A stretch of 64,000 bases of DNA, from contig VXCM01001267.1 in the NCBI GenBank assembly GCA_014773175.1, forward strand, positions 122,002 through 186,001, given 5' to 3'. Source of the stretch: Lucifuga dentata (taxonomy: Eukaryota; Chordata; Actinopteri; Ophidiiformes; Bythitidae). The notes under the pieces are model-generated. The model made no database searches and had not been told where the DNA came from. It worked only from the letters and a program-made list of their open reading frames with translations. Below, piece after piece: positions 53,755 to 64,000 of the stretch. Each line of letters begins with the position of its first letter. Position 1 is the stretch's first letter. The translations under genes were made by a program, and so were the position numbers.

Positions 53755-54935
53755 CTTCCTCATATTCCACACCCACACACTGATCTTTCTCTCTCTTAGC
53801 CCTGTGATTTCTTCCGTCTATTCTGCAGTCTTCACTGTCACTCAAAATATCAGTGATTCCCTTTATTGCACAGCTCTCATTCACCATGTCTGAGCAACTC
53901 TCTCACACTTGAACACTAATACTTCTGTGATCCTGCCCAAGTCAATTTCTCAGTTATTGTAGGAGTGATGAAATATCGTTCTCAATTTCACTTTCATATA
54001 AAAATGCTCACATGCAAACATCCCATACATGGAAATAACATTTTACCCATCAAAAGTCGATGGCAGCAGCAGATTTTCATGGAGGATTCTGAATAATATA
54101 TGCATTACCCTGGAAAATTCAACCGTATTATCTATTTACAATGTGTATTGTCTGATAACAAGGTCAGATACACAATATTTTTCAACAGTATGACATCCTC
54201 CGAAATGTGGAGGCATCAGTTTAAAGATAACAAACACAAATATTCATTACAGGCTTAAAACGTCGTGTATAAATATGGATTCATCTATTTTGTGCATTCC
54301 AATACATTTGTTTGTTTACAATGAGACAAAAAGACAAAAATAAATAAGTAAGATCATTTTTCAGCATTTCATATTAAAGTTAATTTTGTGGCTTACATCA
54401 ACCAAGCAACAAAATGATGATCATCCTAAAGCAAAACGAATGTAAAACCGTACAATGATCTGAGCCTAAAAGCGATTACATGGTGAAATGTCAGCAGTCA
54501 GACAGGACTACAGGACTAGTCAACTGGTATGCACTCAATGCTCACAACTTAGCAGCTAACCTTTGCAGCTAAGAGTTAGCTTTGGATTTAACTAATTGTT
54601 TGCTACATCCAAATTTCTTGAGGATGTATGTTGATCTTGGGGTCCTTGCACTGATGAAGCGCATAGCGGCCCATGTGCGAGCCTGAAGTTGAGCAATGCA
54701 TAAAATTGCTCACTGTAACCTTTCGTAGTAATCAAGTGTGATTCACTATTGCCACATGCTCAGTGGGTGAATGGAAGGCATGCTCGTTTTTCTGTTTTCT
54801 CAGTTGTAGAGTTACAAACCATAAAACTACTATTATAATAATTCAAACTAGACACAACTAAATATTGCAGTATACATTAAAAGGTGTATCTGTGTAACTA
54901 GGTGCTGCAGGTACCCAGTCCCAGCAGCAGAGCAT

Positions 54936-56580
54936 ATTAATTGGCAGGGCATTTGATTTTATGGGCGGGCATCAGGGTCAGATTGGATTGTTGGGGGGGG
55001 GGGAATCGCGAAAACTCGGTATTTATTTTATTCGCTCCAAGGTCGATTTCGCCTAGCCAACATAACGTTTCATGTTGAACTTGGCGTGCATCTTTGTTGT
55101 GCCTCAAACCGCATCCCTGCCGAGAATTGCATCCCCACTCCCGGACAACGGATCATGTAATCTAAGACAATATTTATTACTTTGAAAAACTTCTTAGAGG
55201 CAATATAATAGGAGGTATATGGGTAGCATCGATTATAGTCCACTCTTATTTTGTCGTTATTTCTGCCGAAAAATACATCCCCTCCTTTCTCAGCCCTGAG
55301 GATGCTCACATGCACCAAACTCTCCCTGTCACATCCAAACAGCCCCAAATGTGAGCTGTTAAAGTGATTTCATTCCTTCATCTTGGGGATGCAGATCTCG
55401 GTAGGGATGTATTTGACCTGTTCATCTGCTCACAGTCTGTGTACCTATACAGCCAAATGGCTCAGATATTAATGTGACCTGAGACACACCTCCATACGCT
55501 GTTCACAAGCGTTTTTTTTTTCTGTCAAAAGCATCAGCACCAAACCATCATCACTGGATGATGTGAATCCATCTTGATTTCTCGCGCCGCCAAACTTCAA
55601 TGAGGAGCTGTCATAAATTCACGTCACAACAGGTGTCACGTCACATCGCGACAGGTGACACGTTTTGCAGCCTGTTTGTTTGCTTAGATTAAATTCATTT
55701 TAATTACTCGTAATTCCCCAAGTAGGCTATGACACGCACAGTGTATTACCCGCACCCAAGACAATTTACAACGTTATAGGCTACAAACTCATGTATAAAC
55801 TGCACCCATGTACCGTATAATCTGCATGAAAATAAAGACAAAAGCTGTTGTTCTGCGTTTACAATGATCGGACAAGACGGCATTATAGAATTACATAACC
55901 CAGTTGAAATCATAAGAAATAGACACACTTGTTACCAGAGTCTGATGTGTTGTTATGGCGATGAAGATTATTAGTCGGAAAAAGAACAAACGGGCCACAG
56001 AGTCTGTAACGATGTCTGGATGGACCCAAGGACAAAAATGGAGACACTGACAGATGGAAGTTTGAATGTTGCTGAGCATTTAGTGAATGAAATAAAATAG
56101 GCTACTGCTTTATAAAAAGCTGCCAAACGGGCAATGCTCAAAACTGACTAACCTGATGCTGCTATGGACAAATTGGAGATCTCCACAGCAGCCCTCTTTG
56201 TTCCCTTGTTAGACTCGTTACTGACTAAGATACAGCAACCAGATACTCCAACACAGAACATAGATACCTTAAAAACAGGTGAGTTAATTGATAACTAATT
56301 AAGTCCTGGTCATCACTCTGCCTGCTGACAGCAGCACCTGGACAGTGACATGACAGCAGTCACAGCAGTCAAGTGTTTTGTAGTGAGGATGCATCTGTGT
56401 TGTGCTGCTGTGATAATTAGCATAATTACTTCTCTGTTGTCTTATTTGACCGCAGTTTTCTTAAATGATAGTGGATATATTCTTTTTTGTTTTTTTTTAA
56501 ACTGCCAATTTCATCTGGGGGGGGCAAGATGTTCAAATGGGCGGGCAATGCCCCCGAATGCCCGCCCATAATGCCGGGTA
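54936..56580. other. 1.6-kb interval bracketed by inverted GC-rich blocks, possible DNA transposon
   Basis: ATGGGCGGGCATCAGGG near 54960 faces the reverse complement ATGGGCGGGCATTCGGGG near 56570, each preceded by GGCATT-like sequence and followed by a long G-run on the same arm. The inside is richer in CpG than its surroundings (TCGCGAAAACTCGG, CTCGCGCCGCC) and has no recognisable protein. The inverted ends suggest a non-autonomous DNA element, but I found no target duplication. Confidence 0.4.
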
Positions 56581-56635
56581 CCACAAGAGGCTATAAATTG
56601 AATGCAAGTATAATTGATGCTGTTGGTATGATGGC

Positions 56636-56840
56636 TCCATTCATTCAGCCAGTTCTCTATACCTGCTTATCCTGTGCAGGGTTGCAGAGGGCTGAAGTTT
56701 ATCTAAGAAGTCACTTGGCGACAGAGAGCAATTTTTGATTTTCCAGTTCATTCATTCATTCAATTTCTGGGTGTTTTTAGACTGGGAGAAAAAAATCCGA
56801 GCAACCCATTTGCACAAACATAAATCAACTGTACCACTTC
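56636..56840 (+). repeat. Degenerate teleost interspersed repeat, opposite orientation
   Basis: TTCTCTATACCTGCTTATCC, GCAGGGTTGCAGAGGGCTG and, after a deletion, TTTTAGACTGGGAGAAAAAA and ATTTGCACAAACATAAA correspond to the reverse orientation of the family at 40286-40545. It is much decayed. Confidence 0.55.
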
Positions 56841-57317
56841 ATCCACCTCAACACACCGCTTTTACTTCTTTTTGGAGCATCAAAAGAACCAAAAAATTTG
56901 CAAAAACATTGACTCATGCCTTACAAAAATGGCACAGCAACTCTGTTATCCCTGGTGCTGACATGAAATTAGAGGCCATAATGTCATCGTGTTTAGGTGA
57001 AATGCTTTTAAGGACTAAGTCACATTCAAATGTTCACAATTTGAATAGTTTAATTCATATAATTTCTCCATCCATTTGTACCCCTAAAAGCAGTAAGTGC
57101 TGTGTAATCAGTGGGAACACAGCACTTTAGGTGCCCCACTGACACACCTCTGTGGTGAAGAAGGCGCTGTGACATTTAGGCCCTCGTCTTCTGTAGGCTT
57201 AGACTAGCTGTGAAAGTTACTTAAGGTGGCACAAAAATGTCAGCAATCAGACGCATCACTATCTCACAGTGATAAACTGGAAAGTGACTTTCTGATTCAC
57301 AAACTTAAAATCTTGCA

Positions 57318-57320
<3 letters not shown>

Positions 57321-57399
<79 letters not shown>
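57321..57399. repeat. (TC)n-(CA)n compound repeat
   Basis: About 14 TC units passing directly into about 26 CA units, the same layout as 31279-31340. Confidence 0.95.
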
Positions 57400-57401
<2 letters not shown>

Positions 57402-57878
57402 CAAGGTTGACTTAAATTAACACTAAATAATTGTTTGGACATATGCCAGCTTCTTCCTCACACTTAATGTAGAAATAATGCAAATGATGCTGTGTTTTGG
57501 TATAGTGGAGTTAAAATGGCAGCTTTGCGTATCTTGATTGCTTCAATGCAACTATAAATAAAAAAAAGAAAAAAATAAAAATAGAAAAAACCCAGAATTG
57601 CTCATGTAAGAGTTTTTCTTTTCCTTTATAGTGGCAAGTGTCCAAGAACAGCCACAGTGGTTTCTGTGTAACCCAGTCTGTCCATAACCATAGAGGGGAA
57701 ATTCACTTTTTACCAAGCTGACCACTCACACCCACTCGTCTGAATTCCACAGCATGACCTCAAACACACATGAAGTCAACACAGGCCTGTGACTGCGCGT
57801 CACACAGACCAACGGTGCCACCCACACAACCCTGAAATACTCAAGGTATTCATTAGTCTCTTTCCGTTTAAGTCTAAA

Positions 57879-57881
<3 letters not shown>

Positions 57882-57930
<49 letters not shown>

Positions 57931-57940
57931 CACACACACA
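57882..57940. repeat. (TC)n then (CA)n
   Basis: About 23 TC units, a CG step and about six CA units. Confidence 0.95.
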
Positions 57941-58034
57941 AAATTAGATGCACAAATACATCTTACTTCATAACATATTACAATATGCATAAATATAAGA
58001 ACTTAATCACAAAACTAAATCAAAGTCTGTTTCC

Positions 58035-58036
<2 letters not shown>

Positions 58037-58075
<39 letters not shown>
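58037..58075. repeat. (CA)n microsatellite
   Basis: About 19 CA units in intergenic DNA. Confidence 0.95.
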
Positions 58076-58077
<2 letters not shown>

Positions 58078-61000
58078 GGCACACATACACACTGTGGCAC
58101 TAAACATTTGAACCTTTGTCAATACTTTGTGGCTCAACCCAAAGTCATGGTTTCACACTCATCAACCACTATATTTAAGGCTTCCTTTTTTTGTGCCAGT
58201 CAAAATAGAAGTTAACAAAATCCAGGATAACTCATGTCAGCTAGTTCTTGATTCTCAGCTGTGATATTTTTAATGTTATAATGCTATAAATTCTGCTTTT
58301 GTTGAGTCTAAATGTAGCATGGCTGAGCTGTGGCTCCTTGTTGCCTTAAAAAACAAAATCTGTGACCTAACAGACGTATGTCTTCGCTCTTTCCACACAT
58401 GCATAAATCTTGTCCACCTTACTAAGAAACACTCGTGGACTTTATCACATCAAATATTTTGTGCTCTTCATAAATACATCTTCATCGTCAACCCCAAATT
58501 CATCCTTTACTATAGCTGAGTCGAAGAACTTATAGGTTTTCTGGTGCTTTTTTGCGCTGAGAACAATTTGCGCAGACTACAAAAATGTGATGAATAATGA
58601 GAGAAATGATGTGGGCTGATGCAGGCAGGAGCTAATGCATGTTTATTTCACTGATAAGTGTTTCCTTGCAAAGACACTGAGGGTAATGGCTTGAAAAATC
58701 AGATTTCAGACTATCTACACTTGCCACTTCTCCTTCTCCCTCAGATGAAAAAAAGCTAACTCAACAGACTAAGGAGAGAAGAGGGGAAAATACAGGTTAT
58801 TTCTTACACAGATATTCAATTATGCAGTATTCAACTGATATATTTTGTATATGTAAGCCATTTGTTGGGTAATGAAGTGCAATTTCCATGGCAGGTTTCA
58901 TAACAGATATACAGTGTTAGTCTCAAAGTCGAAGCATTAAGCAGTTGCACTTTCTTGGCTTTCAAAGTGCTTTATGAGATGAGCTGCTGGAAAGGGAAGG
59001 CTGGAGCTCCTGTGGAGGAGCATCATATATTTGATCGCCTCAGCAACTCCTTTAGTGATGCAGCACAGCACGGTGGATCGTCAGCCCAAAACCTCTCTGG
59101 AGGGGATTTTCATATTTTAACATAGATCTGGAAGCAACTGTACTGCAGCGATGGGAAATTTGACACATGCAGATATTCAACATAATGCTAAACACGCATT
59201 TGACTGTGTTGATGTGCTGAATTGGTGAAAGCTTGTTTAATCATCTGTCTTGAGGATCTGTGTGTTTGGGACATTTTTAGGGTAACTGATATTTGAACTA
59301 TTAATTTTGGTTCCACTAAACAGCACTGCTAGTTAAACTTCTGGCAAATGTTCCATAAGACCTAAAATGGTACAGTTTGATGTCTTTTTTTTTTTTTTCT
59401 TTTGCTCTGCCCCATGCTGGGCAAAGGGAGGAGGATTTGCATTGTGTGTGTTTATGCACTCCTCTGGGAAAGCTTCGTCTCTTTGAGATGCTCAGCAATT
59501 GATCATCTGTTGTGGTAGTCTGGCTCATGGCTCAAAACAATGGCTCACTCATTAGTTATATGCAGCTGTTTCTAATGTCTATGAATAGGCAGACTTCAGG
59601 TACTGTTAGGACACACTTAAGGAGTGTAGCTGCCTTTGTGGCTTACCTCAGTGGAACAGTGGTAAGACATTATCAGGTACAGTGAAGACAAAAATAGTCT
59701 TGGTCACTTTATCGCTTTCTACTTGCTGACTGCAAGACCCATGACCATCATTGACCAAAGCATTCAGGCTATAGTCAATGAAGATAATTTTTAGGCTGCT
59801 GCTCCTGTGTTCTCCAATTAACCATGGGGTCATGACTATGAGGTTCCTGCATGTTTTGGTGTCCCTTCAACCTTGCATGGCTTCCAGTTTCATTGTGGTG
59901 GCACTAGTTATCGTTTTGTTGCAATGTATTTCTCTACCAGCAACTGCAAGCAAATTTCAGAATTGTCAAGCTAATTAAACCCATCAAATTACTTCACTTG
60001 TTCATAGGAACTAGGGTTACAAAGCATAACCTTGGCTTAGTTACACATTATGCCTTTGAGACCAGGCACAACCAAATTGTACTTGAATTTAAATTAGTTA
60101 TGACATATAAGATTTTCTCATATTTATTTCAGTGATTTTAGTTTCCTTAATACTGTTTCCCAAAATTCCAGCACAGCAACAGGTGGCATTAAGTGATGCA
60201 GGGTCTTTGAAAACTCTATTAAATGCTACAGTAACTCATCACTCCACATCTGATGTGTCCTTTAACTTCTGTAATTGCTTTAATTACTCTTTCTCTATAG
60301 GTGGTCCAATTAACAGAGTAATTATCTCCCCAAAACACACACTACTGTCTTAGACCCCTGCTCGATTGGGTATCAGAGGCACCATAAGCGTCATCTACAG
60401 GAGCAAGAATAATTGCCGTAATTTAGGGGAGATGAAATAATGCAAACACTTTGTGAAATAGAACTTTAAGTAATTAACTATAGTGGCAATTACATCTTTG
60501 ATATATGTGCAATTTAAAACAACACAAGAAAATAATGAGCTCCAAAGTAACCAAACAAAGCATCTAAACTATAAAAAATGTTTCCAAAAACAGACACAGA
60601 TACACACACTGCATCAAAGAACAGAAACACACAGAAGCTGAGAAGGACAACAAAGAGGAACCACCAAACAGAGCTATAATTGTTTGTGATTTTCCATTTG
60701 TTTCTCTATCATCTCTCCCATCACTGAAACCCATCTGTCTTCTTTACTAGCAATTTGGCTGTGATGAGAAGGTAAATAGGCTTATAACTCATTTATAGCT
60801 CCTTTCCATCATCTGCCTTGAGATAGACTGGCAAGCCCATTTTATGGTCATCCAGAGAGGATGGTGGAGGCGGTGGAATTGATTTGAGATCACTGGACAT
60901 CTTTTCTGTGTGTAGGTCAGATCCAGTATTATGCAGTTATGTAATTTAATATGATTTTTCTCACATTTTTCTGTCCTCATTTGTGAAGCCAGAGATGCTG

Positions 61001-63933
61001 ATTTATAGCCATTCTTAGCTGGAACTGACAGGATAGTTTGCCATTGCATATGATTAATGTTTCTTATATCCACCAAATAAAGCTTTTGTTAAATTGTGCA
61101 GGGTGTGACTGAGGAGGTATAAATATTGTACCTCTAAAAATACATAATCTTTCCCTGTAGTTTCTTTATTATATGGTTTTATCACAAGAAAGAACAAGAA
61201 TCCCATCATATCTAGTCTTGTCTTTCTCCAAATGTGCAGGATCTAATAAAAGAGACTGGCTTCGGTCTAGTGCAAGAGTGTTAGTGGGACCTGGTGTAAC
61301 TGACAGACCATGGAATCAATATAACTGAGTGCTATGTCACATTACATTGTGTCTGTTTTGCTCTGGCCCATTTGTAATGTTCTAGTTTCATTTTATGGGC
61401 ATAAAAAAATAACCATTTGGTTCTCCAGTGAAGTGTGCAAAACCCAACTGTTGCTGATGAATGAAAACGTCACCCATAATAAACATCTACATCTTCATAT
61501 AAAGCTGCTTTTTTATTGCTGGCATGTAATATGGCTGCAAAGATGTGGTTATGAATATAGTATCAGGACCTGTATTTGTTATCTCACCTTTAAAGGACCA
61601 TACTGGCTTAGTGGTGCATTCAAGTGCTGTAGTGAAGAACTGACAACAGGAAGCATTTTCAGATTACTCCGTGCTTTTTATTGTGCTTAAATGCTAAAAT
61701 TACTTTGAAAAAAAAAACAAAAACCTGAATACACGTCTTGTTTGCAATGATGGATTACCTATCCCAAGAACGTTTCAAGTATCAACAAGTTGATTTTAAT
61801 AGCGTACCAGAATGAACTGAAACCAATAGCAGTCTGGAAGGTAGGAAAAAAAAAAATTAATTTACTGTTCCAGTTTTGGGAAATGATTGTCATTCACATT
61901 ACGTGTATGAAAATTGAATATATTAGGCTCAAACATGCAAAATGGCCAGTAAGGTCCTTTATATGTAATGGTTTTAGCACGCTAAGGCTACAATGTAATC
62001 CATCAATTAACTCAGGGGCTTGTAAATTTGTAATTGTAATCAAAAACTCAAAAGTGAATTAATTATCACTTGACTTCAAAAACATTCAGATTCATTAGTG
62101 TGTTAATGAGATTTTCTATTAATTCTCCTGTGTAGTGATGACAGAGCGGCACACAGCAGGAGAGGATGGGCAGAGAGACAGGTAATTTGAGGTGAGGATG
62201 ACTCTGATTAAGTACGCTGGCTGCTGCTTCCTCACCAGAGGCTTACTTAGAGGGAGACAACAGCATTCAGCAGTGAAAAATCGCCACTCTGATTTGAGAC
62301 GTAGGAAGTCCTTGACTGCTGATGGCTAATACTCTGGAGAGAACTGGCACCGTGCGCAGAGGACACATGCGCTGGCCTTGTTAACACAACAAAAGGGCAA
62401 CGTGAGCCACAGCACAAGGCAACCTTTTCAAGCTCTTTTTAGAAATCCTCGTATCAAAAAGATGTGTGTGTTTTCTGTAATGAGGCCAGTGGATAAAAAA
62501 TGGCGTATATACAGTATTTGTCTGGATGTAACATTCAGTTAACAAGATAAAAAGACCAACGGGTGACTGTGATCTGTGTGGCTGTAAATTAAAGAAGTTG
62601 ATGTACTGACAGCGACTGTCTGTTACCCGTCTTTCTCTCTCTCCTCTCTGTGTTCTCATCTCCCTTCAAGAAGCACAGAGATAATTGATTTCATTTGTGC
62701 TACACAAGCTAATATTCAATCACCACGAGCCCCTGAGCTTTGGAGTGTGAAACACTTAGCTTTGCTAATTCTGTCACCATCAGAGCAGTGCTGCATTTTG
62801 AGGCCTCCTCTGCAACCAGGCAATAATGGGTTATCTGCTTAGCCTGCTAAATGAGGTGGTAAATGAAATGGCACATGGTTTGTTTTCCATATTTCCAGCT
62901 CTTTTTGACTAAAAGGCAGCTGTTTTTGCTTAATGAACCACAATTAGTTCCTCTGATCAGTGCCATCGTCACATCCATTTAGTCACCAGTTTTTTTTTTT
63001 TTTAATATATGGTTGAAAGATGTGTGTGTAGTTCTTGATTGAGGATTTTCATTATATCACAGTTTCAATTAATTATTTTTTGAAATTTTTATTTTAATGT
63101 TTTACTTGAAAATTCTCTCAGAAATAGGTTTGTGCCATTAAAATTTGTACAAGAGGAGATTATTATTTTTTTTAAGATAAAATGCACAAATGCAATTGTA
63201 TATGGCATTCATGTGTTTTCAGTACCTTTTTTTTTAAAGGAATGACACCTTACTTTTATCCCTCAACACTACCATGATCAATATAGATGTATGTGGAAAG
63301 GTGCAAAACAGCTGTCATAAAAAAAAAGTTTACGATGTCCCCCTTAATGTCCCCCTTCAGAGGCTGATATGTCTGATTTGTTTAATGCTTGAGTCAAACT
63401 TGGAAAGAGCACAGCCAATACACAGAGAATTGATTCCTCTTTTACATGTCAAATTCTGTCTGGCAGGTTTCCAGCCCAGCAAAAATGAGAAACATCCTCA
63501 AACCTAAAATTGAGCTTTCTTTTCCTTTCCATGAAGGTGCAAAACAACCAGTGAGCTGCTATTGAATTTGATGAATGTTTAGAATCTCAAAACCAACTTT
63601 GTTACATCTCGTCATGAATGATGCATGGCCTGGGTCTCACTGTCGGGCAGTAGGAGATGTAGAAATAACACAGAGAATGCAAACCATTGCTACCCAGACT
63701 CTTCCCTGTCTCAAAATTCAATTATTTTACATATGCATGATTTATTTTGTAGGGAGTTTTAGGAGCATCATCAAGATGCACGTTTCTGCACGATTGGGAC
63801 ATAAAAGCAAGCCTTGGATTATCTGATTCCAGCATTAAAAATAAATGTGCACGGAGAGACACCTGCTGATCAAATGTTTTTGTTGAAGTCCGTAATCCCT
63901 AAAACCCAAAAGCAAGACCAAAACAAACAACTT
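58076..63933. other. Intergenic DNA without recognisable genes
   Basis: Unique AT-rich sequence with few simple repeats. The quietest stretches, 58560-58700, 62080-62400 and 62650-63000, have the look of conserved non-coding elements (balanced composition, homeodomain-type TAAT motifs, no repeats). This is an impression that only alignment can test. Confidence 0.55.
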
Positions 63934-64000
63934 ATTCTTTCTTCTTTTCCTTTCGGCTTTCCCTTCAGGGGTCACCACAGCGAATCATCTGCCTCCATCT
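63934..64000. repeat. Teleost interspersed repeat, cut by the window end
   Basis: TTCCTTTCGGCTTTCCCTTC, then AGGGGTCACCACAGCGAATC and ATCTGCCTCCATCT, is a phrase seen repeatedly in fish genomes. Only its start is in the window. Confidence 0.55.

Larger units (their letters stand above)
49392..54935. other. Intergenic DNA without recognisable genes
   Basis: Contains (TG)n, poly-A, the AT-rich simple repeat and a (CT)n tract. A 148-codon open frame at 52360-52806 lies in AT-rich DNA, has no recognisable domain and is judged spurious. Confidence 0.6.

Noticed and set aside
56735..57130. 131-codon open frame
   Set aside because: Its start overlaps a decayed interspersed repeat and the rest shows no domain.

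Overview
The window is vertebrate nuclear DNA, almost certainly from a ray-finned fish. It holds one recognisable gene, the 5' two thirds of fam20c on the minus strand. The rest is large introns and upstream intergenic DNA full of microsatellites, with a few transposon relics. The evidence for a fish is the dense dinucleotide tracts (CA/TG, TC/GA), a decayed Tc1-like transposase with phrases typical of teleost copies, and several interspersed repeats that recur in teleost genomes. The species cannot be told from the sequence. No bacterial-type operon, CRISPR array, tRNA or rRNA gene was seen.

fam20c (family with sequence similarity 20 member C, the Golgi casein kinase, also called DMP4) reads from right to left. 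Five coding exons can be placed to the base by protein match, GT/AG boundaries and matching phases: exon 1 at 33380-32763, exon 2 at 31982-31804, exon 3 at 27711-27633, exon 4 at 3303-3211 and exon 5 at 473-358. Introns 1 to 4 are about 0.8, 4.1, 24.3 and 2.7 kb. After one assembly artefact is removed, the exons join into 339 codons plus one base with no stop. They run from the type II membrane anchor to the ISP stretch of the kinase domain. The C-terminal part, with the catalytic and metal-binding Asp residues, lies left of position 1.

As given, exon 1 is broken by a 66-bp exact direct repeat around a single N at 32985. It shifts the frame and creates a stop at 32948-32946. The same signature (64-67 bp exact repeats separated by one N) occurs at eight other sites. 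This points to unmerged contig overlaps, not biology.

Right of 33.4 kb is the fam20c upstream region. A (CA)n tract begins 20 bp before the start codon, and then about 30 kb follow with no gene I can recognise. That stretch holds a short hAT-like element with an 8-bp target duplication (49014-49383), an 87-bp minisatellite (about 41590-41980), (ATT)n, a long AT-rich simple repeat (51646-51822), degenerate copies of teleost repeats, and several non-repetitive segments that could be conserved regulatory elements. Conservation cannot be tested here. I found no convincing new biological system. The most useful observations concern the gene model, the assembly artefacts and simple repeats placed next to fam20c splice and start signals.
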